Shown piece after piece: positions 19,652-30,903 of a stretch of DNA of 64,000 bases. Origin of the DNA: Diphasiastrum complanatum. Its lineage: Eukaryota > Streptophyta > Lycopodiopsida > Lycopodiales > Lycopodiaceae. Position numbers and translations under genes: made by a program. A model generated the notes under the pieces. The model was not told the DNA's origin. It worked only from the letters and a program-made list of their open reading frames with translations, and did not search any database. The stretch is taken from contig CM055115.1 in NCBI GenBank assembly GCA_029204225.1, forward strand, positions 8,675,466-8,739,465, given 5' to 3'. Every line of letters starts with the position of its first letter. The first letter of the stretch is position 1.

Positions 19652-20596
19652 ATGGTTTTTGTGAATTCGCTGCGATCTCACGGTCATGGTGCTGCCAATA
19701 TGTCATTTCACGACAATTTGTTGTCATGTCTGCAAAAATTGGAAGAGTCAATTGGAGATAAGTTTTTCACAATAGACTGGATGCAGTATGCTGTGGATAT
19801 CCTCAGATCTTCTCTTGCAGCCGTTTTGGATCTAGCGGAGAAGGTTGTTTTTCCATTGAAATGCTTTAGTACTCTGATGGATGAGACAGTGCGACTTATG
19901 AATGTTTATAAAGCTTTGATGACGGGTATTTCCAGATTGCGAATTTATGGGCGGGTAGTCCATATAGCTGTTGAAGCTCTTCAAGCAGGTGGGGATGATT
20001 ATGATACCATAGTTCAGGCTCTAAATCATTGCCGACGAGAGATGTCCAGAATACATCAAGCAAACAAGCAACTTGTTGATATGAAACTTGAGGCAGAGGA
20101 GGAGCTTTGGTATTTTGGTAGCAGATATGCAAAGCAATTTGATCCTTGCGCAGTAATTTACCCCATGAAGAGCATAATTTCTTTCGTTTCAATGATTCTT
20201 CTGTTTGGACTCCTTCACATGGATAGTTCTTACTCCGCTAAACTGATTGCGATTTGTTCGACGGGCGAATGGGCTAAATCTACGTCTAATTCACATCAAA
20301 CGCTTATCGAACGAATTGGCTTGCGGTTCAGTGAGGAAACGAAAGAGAAAATCCTTCTAAAAGAATTTGGAAACATGCAAGCTCATGTGGATAATTTTTT
20401 CATTGAATTTCAGTCATTTGGAGAACAGGTTCCGCGCTCGTTCGAATTGCGAATGTCAGATGTTACGGAGCTTCGGCATAGCTTAAACAGTCTGAACTGT
20501 GGTTTGGAAAGTTTGGAGTGCACCGTACGTGATCTTTTTGATGACATAGTCGCGGGTAGGACAAAACTCATTTCTGCAGTAACGAAATTTTGTTGA
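19652..20596 (+). CDS. BPS1-like: BYPASS1 (BPS1)/ROH1-like protein, intact copy B
   Basis: An intron-less frame of 314 residues. The order of features fits the plant BPS1/ROH1 family. An N-terminal helix (LLSCLQKLEESIGD, 23-36) is followed by IDWMQYAVDIL (41-51), matching the family's SWMRMA-type motif. Next comes the helix DETVRLMNVYKALMTGISRL (77-96), matching the SVKLLDLCN-type region. A hydrophobic segment at 174-190 fits a possible membrane-associated stretch, then GEWAKS (205-210), and a C-terminal VTELRHSLNSLN...DLFDDIVAGRTKL region. Arabidopsis BPS1 is about 350 residues. It prevents constitutive production of a root-derived mobile signal that arrests shoot growth. The biochemical function is unknown, and orthology is not shown. 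This is the only copy in the window with an uninterrupted full-length frame. The start at 19652 is supported by conservation; an internal Met at residue 17 begins MSFHD. Confidence 0.85.
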   Translation: MVFVNSLRSHGHGAANMSFHDNLLSCLQKLEESIGDKFFTIDWMQYAVDILRSSLAAVLDLAEKVVFPLKCFSTLMDETVRLMNVYKALMTGISRLRIYGRVVHIAVEALQAGGDDYDTIVQALNHCRREMSRIHQANKQLVDMKLEAEEELWYFGSRYAKQFDPCAVIYPMKSIISFVSMILLFGLLHMDSSYSAKLIAICSTGEWAKSTSNSHQTLIERIGLRFSEETKEKILLKEFGNMQAHVDNFFIEFQSFGEQVPRSFELRMSDVTELRHSLNSLNCGLESLECTVRDLFDDIVAGRTKLISAVTKFC

Positions 20597-21205
20597 GTGA
20601 TTCTTCGCTAGTTGCACATCTAGAATGACTATCGCAAGATTCTTTACTAGCTGGATATTGAGGAGTAACATGGCATCAAATTAACTGACAAAAATAGAAA
20701 TCTTTTATCGTTGTTTATATTCTTGAAAGGCAAGATAATTGAGGTCTACAATTTACTTGGTAGAGAAAATTCTAATTGTGATTGCTCTGTCTCAATTGCT
20801 CGTGGCCTTTACTATGGCTCCTTTGTAGTATTACCATTGCGTCAGCATTTTGCTTAGAATATATCTGAACGGGCACAAAGTTTTACAAGCCAAAAAGAGA
20901 ACTTAATTCGTTAAGTGTCTTTCAATCAAAAAGAGCATGAACAATATAATTTATTAATTACAAAAAAAAAATTAATTTCATCACTACGAGCTATAGGCAT
21001 ATGATCATCAATTGCAATTGTTTAAGGCAGAAGTTCAATAAACTCAAATTTGTGATTGATCCCTTGGGATACAATTCATGAAAGGACAAACTGTTGGAAT
21101 TGAAATCTTAAGTGTCCTACGATGGCAGAAATCTATCAATACAGTACTTTTCAATTTTTACAATGTGCAGACATCCTTGTCATAAGTACACTATGTCATA
21201 TATGT
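20597..21205 (+). other. 3' flank of BPS1-like gene B
   Basis: Shared with 24052-24458 (same strand) and, inverted, with 58885-59475. AT-rich, including a run of nine A residues near 20962. It probably contains the 3' untranslated region; I cannot place a poly(A) signal with confidence. Confidence 0.5.
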
Positions 21206-21850
21206 GCTACACAATGTCACAAATGTCGGGACTTGGTCCCATCGATGGCAACCTTGCCATGTTTTGACTCCACAATAGAAGCATTTAAGCTTAGATTTAT
21301 CTTTCTTCTTGCCAACAAAAGTAGAAGACTCACCTTGAGATTGTCCTTTAGATCACTTGACTTTGTTGTTGCCCTTGAACTTGCCCTTTGAGAACATAGC
21401 CTCCTCCTTTCCAGGTTGAGATGTGGAAGTGGATCCTCTTCTTGATAGAAGCCTAAACTCCTTATTCACCAAGATTTCTTGCATGTCCACAATACTTGGC
21501 AATGTCTTTTGAATAACAAAACTTTGAGCAAGATTAGCATGATCATCCAACAAGCCATTGAAAACTACTTGAACAAGTGCTATCTCCTTAAGTCTTTCAT
21601 CAATACATGCTAACTCATCATTGAATGCTTTAACCCTCAAAACAAAAGCATAAGCACTTTCATCCTTATTTTAAAAACTTGAAAAGATTTGACTCCTAAG
21701 GGTTAGAACCCTTGATGTAAACTTGGACTCATAAACCTTCTTTAGAGATTCCCAAGCCTTACTAGATGTAGTGCACTTACCAACTTCCTTGAGAAGTTCA
21801 ATTTGTCACATTCATCTTGATCACATGAAGAGCTTTTTTGGTCTTCAAAT
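21206..21850 (-). pseudogene. copia-3 Gag fragment
   Basis: The minus-strand frame 21640-21353 reads AFNDELACIDERLKEIALVQVVFNGLLDD and then a Lys/Ser-rich tail (GKEEAMFSKGKFKGNNKVK). This is typical of a UBN2-type copia Gag just before the zinc knuckle. The knuckle region (about 21300-21220) begins KCFYCG but then degenerates. Upstream, a SSKAWESLKKVYESK-like segment is readable at about 21770-21720 in another frame. It differs from copia-1 and copia-2 Gag. No LTR is seen. Confidence 0.7.
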
Positions 21851-21968
21851 CGAGAATAGTGTTATGCTCAAAGAAAGTCGATCAAGACATTCACCAGACT
21901 TTCAGAATGAGGACTATACAGCACCAATATTCCATGGCTTGAAATTGAGTGGCTATTTTAAGAACCCG

Positions 21969-22275
21969 ATATGCGAACCATTTCAGTTTGATTTGGGAGC
22001 TTTAGTGAATGATTTTATTTTTGACAACAATCTAATGGAGTATGAGGTATTCAACATGGATACTACTAGCAATGAAGAGATTTCATTATTGCATAAAAAT
22101 CCAACTCATATCATTACTCGGATTCTTGTTCAATGCCTCATGAATCCATTTCACAAGAGCTTAAAGTGGCTTCTATTGGAGACTCTTATTCCTATGGATT
22201 CTCTTCAACTCAATGGCCAATATCTAATTCACGTGCATATTCAGAATGTATTAACAAGAATAATGATTGGGAATA
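21969..22275. repeat. Anonymous duplicated block Y, copy 1, upstream of a gypsy LTR
   Basis: Repeated with indels at 24459-24754. On the plus strand a 211-residue frame (21771-22406) runs through copia-3, this block and the LTR. The middle part (CEPFQFDLGALVNDFIFDNNLMEYEVFNMD) resembles no family I know, and the second copy has a frameshift in it. I do not call it a gene. The block directly adjoins the same gypsy LTR end in both copies, so both are duplicates of one insertion site. Confidence 0.5.
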
Positions 22276-22690
22276 TGTTACAACTCCCTAGGATCATTGA
22301 CTGCCTTAAAGGTTCGGCAGACCCCATACAAGTGACGATGCACCGTAATTGCCCATCCGTAGGGTCACAACCGACCCACCCCCATGCACTGGAGCAATCG
22401 ACATAATCATGCCCGGTCAAGCCTCCTACGATAACTGGCATCCCATACCCACTCTACTCTCCCTAGCACACATCTCCTAGCCTAAAGATGCATCCCGGCT
22501 CATGCATGTGCTCTCCATCCACGAACTCCTGGGTAGATTGATTGAATGGAAAGAGAGAAACCCACCACTATATAGGCATAGCACAGTGGGTCCCTTCAAG
22601 CACGGTCTTGTCGGCGACACGTTACCACCTAGGATGGTGATGCGTGGCACCCAAACATGTTGAAAACTCCAGTCTTGCATCATGCTCCTT
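22276..22690 (-). repeat. gypsy-2 LTR, truncated at its 5' end
   Basis: Near-identical to the LTR at 24755-25176, in the same orientation, but lacking the last 40-50 bases (the TGTTATATACC end). It contains ACTATATAGGC, the reverse complement of a TATA-type core. No element body follows. Confidence 0.7.
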
Positions 22691-23699
22691 TAGTGAATCC
22701 ATTAAATTGAGTTTATCACTCAGAATTGGTCACAGTGTTTTCACTAAGTCTAAATTACTTTGTGGTGATAGATAAGTTAAAATTGACAGGAGGAACCGCA
22801 ATGGAATTGCGGACAGGTTTATTGTATTGTCATTCTTTTTACTTTTGGAGTTGGGAACTCCCAGATTGAAAGTTAAAATTTGAATTTTTTTCTTTGTTGT
22901 TGAATTTCAATTTGGTAAAAATTTGAAAGTTACTTGTCTAATAGTTTTCTAATTGATGTTGATCGCTAGAATTCTATCAGTCAAAGAAATGTTTGTGCAA
23001 GATACTCATTAAATTTGATTAAAATCATCAAACAATATGAAATGATCAGATTGAATGAGTGGGAATGGTATTCTTTATCTAGACAGTAAATCTGACAGGA
23101 TATGGTTCAAGAATTATTGAAATTCTATTGGTGGGATTTCCATTCATGTAATTTTATATTCTGTGTTTGGATAGGTTTTATCAATATTAACGGAGTAATG
23201 CCAAATCAGTCAATAAAAAGGAAACACAGTCCAATTTGATTGGAAAATTTGTCGTAATAGAAATTACATAACTGATTTCATTTCCAGTAAAATCCTATGG
23301 TGAATTATATTCAAAAGATCAGACTAGTACTGTTTCACATACTAGTAAATGATTTTTGATATAACAGAAATTGTTTTGGACTTTTTCCTATTGTAACTGA
23401 TTTTTAAACATTTACTACTGTCATTACGTCTTTTTGGTACCTTAGCTGAAATAGATTTCCAGAGAACTGAAAATTCTAAGGAAGGAAGAAGAGTGGACAT
23501 CAGATGGTAATAAGTAGTATCAGGAAATGTATTTTGTAGTTAGGATTTTGGTAATCCCTATAAATAATTGCTTAATACTGGTTATTGATGTCCTGGTTTG
23601 AATTCATTCAGTTGAACTCGTAACTGATATCTTTGTGACCATTGAGTTATCCGCAGTTTTGGATGTCAATTGTGAGGTTAAAAGTGGAATCTAATATGT
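22691..23699. repeat. AT-rich anonymous block Z, copy 1
   Basis: The first 650-700 bases are repeated, diverged, at 28010-28660. No protein frame, RNA gene or structured repeat is visible. The rest (23380-23700) is unique in the window and unremarkable. Confidence 0.5.
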
Positions 23700-23955
23700 G
23701 GTAATAAATGAAAGACTTCACATGATATCGCTTTAGAATATTTGAGAGAAAAGGATCCGGCCTTTTGAAAATAATTGCAGCCAAACCTTCAAAACAGATC
23801 ATTACTTAAGGTTTCTTGTAAGATCCAATGATAAGATGTTGAATGTCCAAAAATACTCATAGAAAAGTTGAATAGAGCTACTAGTTGATTTCTATTATCC
23901 ATTACTATGGATGGTATACACAAAATAGGAAGATAAATATAGTGAATACTTTGAA
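23700..23955. repeat. Anonymous block W, inverted relative to 42280-42540
   Basis: About 250 bases found in reverse complement directly right of the right inverted-repeat arm and unit B. This shows the region beyond the arm is also represented inside the spacer. No gene is seen. Confidence 0.55.
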
Positions 23956-24458
23956 GGTTTGGAAAGTTTGGTGTGCATCGTACGTGATCTTTTTGATGAC
24001 ATAGTTGTGGGAAGGACAAAACTCATTTCTGCAGTAAGGAAATTTTGTTGAGTGATTCTTCACTAGTTGCACCTCTAGAATGACTATCGCAAGATTCTTT
24101 ACTAGCTGGATATTGAGGAGTAACATGGCATCAAATTAACTGAAAAAATAGATCATCTTTTATCGTTGTTTATATTCTTGAAAGGCAAGATAATTGAGGT
24201 CTACAATTTACTTGGTAGAGGAAATAGTAATTGTGATTACTCTATCTCAATTGCTCGTGGCCTTTACTATGGCTCCCTCGTAGTATTACCATTGCATCAG
24301 TATTTTGCTTAGAATATATCTGAACAGGCAGAAAGTTTTACAAGCCAAAAAGATAAGTTAATTCGTTAAGTGTCTTTCAATCAAAAAGAGCATGAACAAT
24401 ATAATTTATTAATTACAAAAAAGAATTTAATTTCATCACTACGAGCTAAAGGCATCGA
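23956..24458 (+). pseudogene. BPS1-like 3'-end fragment (fifth copy)
   Basis: 23956-24051 corresponds to the last 32 codons of the intact gene, including the TGA at 24049-24051. It is followed by the same 3' flank as gene B up to 24458. Everything upstream is missing and replaced by block W. It cannot be expressed as a BPS1 protein. Confidence 0.85.
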
Positions 24459-24754
24459 TATGCGAACCATTTCAGTTTGATTTGGGAGCTTTAGTGAATC
24501 ATTTTATTTTTGACAACAATCTAATGGAAATGAGGTATTCAACATGGATACTACTAGCAATGAAGAGATTTCATTATTGCATAGAAATTCAACTCATACC
24601 AATGTTGTTCAATGCCTCATGGATCCATTTCACAAGAGCTGAAAGTGGCTTCTACTCGCGACTATTATTCCTATGGATTCTCTTCAACTCAATGGCCAAT
24701 GTCTAATTCACATGCATATTCATAATGTATTAACAAGAATAATGATTGGGAATA
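24459..24754. repeat. Anonymous duplicated block Y, copy 2
   Basis: A shorter and frameshifted version of 21969-22275, joined at 24458 to the BPS1 fragment and at 24755 to the gypsy-2 LTR. Confidence 0.5.
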
Positions 24755-25176
24755 TGTTACAACTCCCTAGGATCATCGACTGCCTTAAAGGTTCCACACA
24801 CCCCATACCAGTGACGATTCACCGTAACTGCCCATCTATAGGGTCACAACCGACCCACCCCCATGCATTGGAGCAATCGACATATTTATGTCCAGTCAAG
24901 CCTCCTACGATAATTGGCATCCCATACCACCAGTCATCGCACTCGGCTCTCCCTGGCACACATCTCCTAGCCTAAAGATACATCCTGGCTCATGCACGAG
25001 AAACCCCACCACTATATAGGCATAGCACAGTGGGTCCCTTCAAGCACAGTTTTGCCGGCGACATGTGACCACCTAAGATGGTGATGCGTGGCACCGAAAC
25101 ATGTTGAAAACTCCAGTCTTGCATCATGCTCCTTGCGAGGCCGTCACTGAGGGGCATACCGTTATGGTATATAACA
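24755..25176 (-). repeat. gypsy-2 3' LTR
   Basis: 422 bp on the minus strand, from TGTTATATACC (25176) to GTAACA (24755), with short inverted ends TGTTA/TAACA. The right end is fixed by the adjacent purine tract. A related LTR-like sequence, more diverged and on the opposite strand, is at about 43730-43925. Confidence 0.78.
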
Positions 25177-25190
25177 TTCCCCCCCACCCA
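25177..25190 (-). other. Polypurine tract of gypsy-2
   Basis: On the minus strand TGGGTGGGGGGGAA lies directly before the LTR. Confidence 0.8.
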
Positions 25191-25199
25191 TAAACGCTT

Positions 25200-26720
25200 C
25201 CTTCTTTGGAAAAAAACTAGGGAATCTAAATCTTAAATCCTCCTCCTTCTCCCAGGTGTCCTCATAATTTAACTTATCTTTCCAACAAATCAGATGTTCA
25301 AAAATCAAACGATTTCTCAGTTGATGTCGTCAAGTATCCACGATCCTTTCCGGTTCATGGGGTACAAAAGCAGTCAAATCCTCCAATAGAATTAGATCAT
25401 CTGTGGTATCAGGCCATCTTTCCCACCAAGTTCTTCCTTTAAATGACTAACATGGAATATAGGATGAACCTTAGTTCCGACAAGGAGTTCTAGTCTATAA
25501 GCAGCCCTACCAATCTTGTTAAGAACTTTGAAAAGACCGCTAAAATGTGGAGATAACTTCGAACATTTCCCCGTTCGAAGTGTCTTAGAGTCCTTGGGGA
25601 TTCTAAGGTACACCCAATCACCGATCTCAAACTCTCGAGGAACGCGACTTCAGTTGGCATAGAATTGGCTCTATCTTGAGCCGATCTAATGCTTTCCCTA
25701 GCCACCTGCAACATTTCCTACATATCATGCAAGAAATCTGCTGCAGCTTAAACCTTGAGACCTTTGAGTCCAACGGAGATAGGAGAACGAGGCTAAAAGC
25801 CGTACAAGAGCATAAAAGAACTAAAACCAGTGGCAAAATACTTCATACTATTGTATGCGAACTCAACCATTGGGAGATACTTTTCCCAATTTGATTGTTG
25901 CATGGAAACATATGCGCAAAGCATATCTTCCATCGACTAGTTGACACATTCGGTCTGACCATCGGTTTCTAGGTGATCCATAAATGATACACATAAAGTA
26001 GTTTCCAGTCTTTCAAAGACCGCCTGCCAGAAGTTGCCAGTGAACTTGGAATCCTGATCATTAACGATATCGTTCAGCAAACCATACAAACTGAACACCT
26101 TTTCAATGAAGAGTTGAGCAAGTTCAGAAGCTTTGACAGTAGTTTTTGCTGGAATCAACTGCACCATTTTCATTAGCCTGTCAACTACTACCCAAATAGC
26201 ATCGTGACCCTTCCCTAACTTGGGAAGTCCGACCACAAAATCCATGGAAGTACTTTCCCATTTCTTGCTGGTTTCTGCTTTATTTACTTGGCATTGTTCA
26301 CATTTTTGAACATATGCCTCGACATGACCATTCATTTTTGGCCAATAAAATTTTCACTTAACAAGGTCAAGTGTCCTCTGTATACCAAGGTGTCCCGCGC
26401 TGGGGCTATCATGTCACTCGCGTAGGATTTGGGCCCTAATGTCCACAATATCTGGCGTACAAACTTTTCCTTTATGGAAAAGCAAACCATTTCTAATGAA
26501 ATAACTATCAAGTATCTTCTCTTCATGAGATTTCTTGGAATATTGCTTTCCTAGATTTTCTCTCAAAATAGAGCTTCCTGCCAGGACATCATGCCATATA
26601 CGACCAAAAAACTCATCGGTCCGACAAAGATCTCGTAGAGAAAGATACAACTTGGATTGGAGCTCAGCAAAGCATAACTGATTAACTTCTCCAATCCGGC
26701 TCTTTCCAATGATGCATGCT
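25200..26720 (-). pseudogene. gypsy-2 integrase and C-terminal region (Ty3/gypsy pol 3' end)
   Basis: Right to left: degenerate pre-integrase frames (26650-26332, including a VRQILWTLG stretch), then the integrase core at 26335-25937. The core has CEQCQ (zinc motif, C12 and C15), MDFVVGLP with D32, VNDQDSKFTG with D93 and TDGQTE with E129. The 35 residues between the second Asp and the Glu match the DD35E pattern. A frame change follows, and then the chromovirus-type post-integrase region at 25613-25392, containing LSPHFSGLF and VHPIFHVSHLKE. Frameshifts and stops make it non-functional. RT and RNase H are absent, so only the last third of pol remains, followed by its PPT and LTR. Confidence 0.87.
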
Positions 26721-27502
26721 GGTTCTTTCCAATGATTAAGGATTCTAGGCTATGTTTTGGTCAAAATTGTTTGGTTTTTCATGTTTTTAGGCACAAAATA
26801 GATAGGACGGACCATAATCCAGCAAGATCAGACCAATTAGATGGTTGTAATTCTATAAATTGGTTTGCACGTGTTAGAGAAAGAGTTGTATGTCATGAAT
26901 TTCCACTTTATTGTGATGGAAAAACCGGAAAATAGCGAAAAATCATCATTTTTGCTTGTTTTTCATAAAGTTGGATAGTAGGTGGCTATAAAACACCATG
27001 TAGAGCTTGTAAATAGGTATACCAAAGTCTTTTGAAGCTTTCCCTGAAGTTAGAACCAAGAATTCCAGCAATTGAACTTGTAGGAAGTAAAAAAAGTTCA
27101 AAAATGACCATTTTTTGGTGATTTGGGGGGGATAGATCTCTCCAAATCCATAAGGAGATCATTCTGGAATTATTTACAGCATGATTAGCATTTTTTTTCA
27201 CCTTCCCATCAAGCTATCGGACCTGTAAATTGATAGCCGGTGGCTTATGCACCAACTCCATCAAGTTTGAAGCTATTTTGACTTCTACAAATCAAGAAAA
27301 CTTCGTTCTCAACCTATACTGCATCTTAGGATCAGTATGAATGCTTCATGGAAGTCTAATTGATTGTTTAAGTTTGTTGGTAGCATCAATTTTGGGCTAG
27401 AATGGGTGTTTGCACGTTTTTGCATGATATTGTCTTGTGGAAAAGAGCCCTACTACAAATTTTTTGACACTCTGATCTCGCACGTGTGAAGCCTAGGTGG
27501 CA
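26721..27502. other. Intergenic stretch without recognised content
   Basis: No conserved frame and no repeat partner within the window that I can see. The plus frame at 26732-26935 and minus frame at 26986-27201 are unsupported. A run of seven G residues is at 27126-27132. Confidence 0.4.
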
Positions 27503-27905
27503 GGCTAATGTGGCAAGCATCTTATTCACTTATTCTCCCTCTGTAATAAGCTTTACAGCACCCAATTTGGTGTCCTATAACCAAAGTTATGATCATCTGA
27601 AGTTTTGTAGTTTTGTGAGTAAAATTGGCAAAATTTGAAATTGTTCTGATTGCATGCCAGTCATTTTCCTAATTTGTAGTACTGTGCTTGCATGGATTAG
27701 TTTCATGTTGATTCTCAGAGTGATTCTGACATGCATGAGAGATTTACAATTGATTTGAGTGGTCATACGCATGTGCTCTGACAGTTGGGTCACAAATCAG
27801 TGTTAATGGATGACAAATTCCGTAAAACTGAAGTTTACGTAAAAACATTCCGTAATGACGTTTGTAACTGATGTAGTGTGCTTTCATGCCAGTTTGACAT
27901 TGGGT
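27503..27905. repeat. Anonymous dispersed block X, copy 2
   Basis: Same orientation as 2255-2638 and 61915-62310, but here with no copia-1 sequence around it. Confidence 0.6.
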
Positions 27906-28009
27906 TAGTAACATTAGAAATTGGACAGTGTTTCGAATTTTTCCGAAAAAATTTGAGTTTTCCGAAGAAATAAAAATTTCGGTCATTTTTTTGTCATCTA
28001 TGGAATCAG

Positions 28010-28660
28010 TTTGGATTAGTGAATTGATTAAACTGAGTTTATCACTAAGTCTAAATTATTTTGTGGTGATAGATAAGTTAAAATTGACAAGAGGAACCAC
28101 AATGAAATTGCCGACAGGTTTTACTGTATTGTCATTCTTTTGCCTTTTGGAGTTGGGAACTCCCAGATTGAAAGTTAAAATTTGAATTTTTTTCTTTTTT
28201 GTTAAATTTAAAATTGGTAAAAATTTGAAATCAGTTACTTGTCTGATAGTTTTCTAATCGATGTTGCTCACTAGAAATCAGTCAAAGGAATGTTTCTGCA
28301 AGATACTCGTTAAATTTGATTAAAATCGTCAAACAATATGAAATGACCAGATTGAATGAGTGGGAATAGTATTCTTTATCTAGACAGTAATTCTGATATG
28401 ATATCGTTCAAGAATTACTGAAATCCTATTGGTGGGATTTCCAATCATGTAATTTTATATTATGTGTTTGGATAGGATTAATCAATATTAACGGAGTAAT
28501 GCCAAACCAATCAATAAAAAGGAAAAACAGTCCCATTTTATTGGAAAATTTGTAGTAATAGAAATTACATAACTGATTTAATCTCTAGTAAAATCCTATG
28601 GTGAATTATATTCAAAAGATCAGACTCTTACAGTTTCACATACAGTTAACTTTTATTGAA
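28010..28660. repeat. AT-rich anonymous block Z, copy 2
   Basis: A diverged direct repeat of 22691-23380, with many small indels. No coding frame. The short interval 27906-28009 before it has nothing recognised. Confidence 0.55.
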
Positions 28661-28734
28661 ATTGATAATTTCCTTAAAAGGAAGGGTGAAGTGGTTGTTC
28701 ATCAATGATCTTTAAAAAAACAATTAATGATCGA

Positions 28735-29113
28735 TGCCGGTCATTTTTTTTTCAACACCGATAGCAAATTTTTGTATAGATTACAACAACGATGTTGTGT
28801 AGCCCCAAATTTTCATATGAAAAGTTTAATAGATTTTTGGAAGGAGCACATTACAACAATTCATGTACATTTGGAGGACCTGCTCAATCTGAGGATGAAG
28901 ACATGTGATAACATGGCATGATCTAGTTGTCTCTTATTTAGATCTACATAATGCAAAATAGTTATTTCTTGTGATAGTTTATTTGTTGTTTTAAAAAAAA
29001 TGAGCTTGAAATAGAATAAGTGTATTATGATACCAGGTCGAAGATCAAATCGATCCATGGTCAAACTTTATTTTGACCTAGAGTCCATATGTTATTCCGA
29101 TCCTTGTGGAAAG
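28735..29113 (+). repeat. Unit B, copy 3
   Basis: Precedes the copia-1 5' LTR exactly as at 4818-5451 and 8949-9177, but lacks part of the left side. Confidence 0.6.
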
Positions 29114-29755
29114 CGATTATGGAACTTAAGAGGGTTATTTCATATTTAGAACACGAGGCTATATAAAGAGCATTTGTTCTCGCATATTTCTTTGAAATGG
29201 AATGAAGTGAAGTTAGTGAGTTAGTCTATTTTCATTCTCAAGTCACTGATAGTTACTACTATCACTTAGATTGATATCCACATGGATTCCCAAGGAAAAG
29301 CCAGTCCTATAATGGACAAGCATGATGGAGCCAATTACCATCTATATAAATTTAAGATGAGAACTATGCTAATGGCTAACGAAATGTATGACGTTGTTAT
29401 AGGTGCAGAGATAAGACGCGAAGCTGACGATGCTGCAATTTCCTGATGGAAGCTGAAAGATGGCAAAGTCTTTGCGCTCATCATCCTCAATATATCAGAC
29501 ACTCAAATCAGCCATGTGTCTAAAGCTCAGACCTCCAAGGAAGTCTGGGACATCTTGAGCACTCTGTATAATGTGTGCGACATAGCTTCCAAGCTACATC
29601 TCAGGAAGAAGATTTTCTCGCTCAAGATGACCAACAGAGATTCCCTACAGAGTCACATCAACCAGTTCAAGAACCTGCTGAAGCAAATGGGCACTGTCGG
29701 ATATGTCATAGATGATCAAAATGCAGTAATGACACTACTTTCAAGCTTTCTATGA
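29114..29755 (+). pseudogene. copia-1 5' LTR and Gag fragment, copy E
   Basis: The LTR (29114-29234) is followed by the Gag start at 29282, the only copia-1 Gag here with an intact ATG and no TAG in the first codons. It stops by TGA after the RREADDAAIS-like segment and resumes at 29516-29755 (SKEVWDILSTLYNVCD...SLQSHINQFKNLLKQM). It ends at 29755 and joins a short linker (29756-29800) that also occurs at 42240-42279. This copy preserves the more ancestral Gag start. Confidence 0.78.
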
Positions 29756-30582
29756 AAGAATATATTCGTAGTCGTGAGAATCATTTGACACATATGATTT
29801 GGAACCTGTTCTCCAAATGACTGAAATTCAATGAAAAAATTATCCACATGAGCTTGCATGTTTCCAAATTCTCTTAGAAGGATTTTCTCTTTCGTTTCCT
29901 CACTGAACCGCATGCCAATTCGTTCGATAAGCGTTTGATGTGAATTAGACGTAGATTTAGCCCATTCGCCCGTCGAACAAATCGCAATCAGTTTAGCGGA
30001 GTAAGAACTATCCATGTGAAGGAGTCCAAACAGAAGAATCATTGAAACGAAAGAAATTATGCTCTTCATGGGGTAAATTACTGCGCAAGGATCAAATTGC
30101 TTTGCATATCTGCTACCCAAATTCCAAAGCTCCTCCTCTGCCTCAAGTTTCATATTAACAAGTTGCTTGTTTGCTTGATGTATTCTGGACATCTCTCGTC
30201 GGCAATGATTTAGAGCCTGAACTATGGTATCATAATCATCCCCACCTGCTTGAAGAGCTTCAACAGCTATATGGACTACCCGCCCATAAATTCGCAATCT
30301 GGAAATACCCGTCATCAAAGCTTTATAAACATTCATAAGTCGCACTGTCTCATCCATCAGAGTACTAAAGCATTTTAATGGAAAAACAACCTTCTCCGCT
30401 AGATCCAAAACGGCTGCAAGAGAAGATCTGAGGATATCCACAGCATACTGCATCCAGTCTATTGTGAAAAACTTATCTCCAATTGACTCTTCCAATTTTT
30501 GCAGACATGACAACAAATTGTCGTGAAATGACATATTGGCAGCACCATGACCGTGAGATCGCAGCGAAATCACAAAAACCAT
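29716..30582 (-). pseudogene. BPS1-like gene, copy C (right arm), C-terminus replaced
   Basis: Residues 1-261 match the intact copy B with only a few substitutions. Homology stops at 29801, and the frame then reads 27 unrelated residues from the linker and copia-1 Gag in antisense. It lacks the last 53 family residues, including the VTELRHSLN region and the DLFDDIVAGRTKL end. TATA box (30934-30941) and GA tract are intact, so it could be transcribed. I label it a pseudogene because of the lost C-terminus, but a stable truncated product is possible. Confidence 0.82.
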
Positions 30583-30867
30583 GGCGTTGTTTCTTTAGGC
30601 AAAGTTAAGGAAGCAACCTTTGCCGTCTGTGTATTTTGCAGAAATCAAGGTAAGGCTACCTGCCTACCGCTGTACCTTCTGAAATAGCTTGAGAACGTTG
30701 TCAAGAAAAAAAAATTATGAAGTAAAATTCGCCTTGAGATTTTCGACGAACCCAGCTACGGATTATCACTGACTCAGAGGTTCGAAGGAATTTATTGAGT
30801 TCCGCCCTCTGTCTCTTACATTCAACACGTCTGCATTCAAGTAAGGCTGTTCTTGGCAAATCGTTCG

Positions 30868-30903
<36 letters not shown>

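Larger units (their letters stand above)
8949..20433 (+). repeat. Left arm of a giant inverted repeat
   Basis: This 11.5-kb segment is repeated in reverse complement at 29801-41895. Order is conserved throughout: unit B, copia-1 5' LTR, gag, protease, the composite insertion with its nested LTR element, integrase, RT remnant, 3' LTR, BPS1 promoter and BPS1 coding region. The outer boundary falls at the copia-2 break. The inner boundary falls inside BPS1 codon 261. The main length difference between arms is in the inner region of the nested LTR element. The spacer is 9.4 kb. Confidence 0.92.

Noticed and set aside
21771-22406. 211-residue frame as a real gene
   Set aside because: It runs through antisense copia gag, an anonymous block and an LTR, and the second copy of the block is frameshifted.
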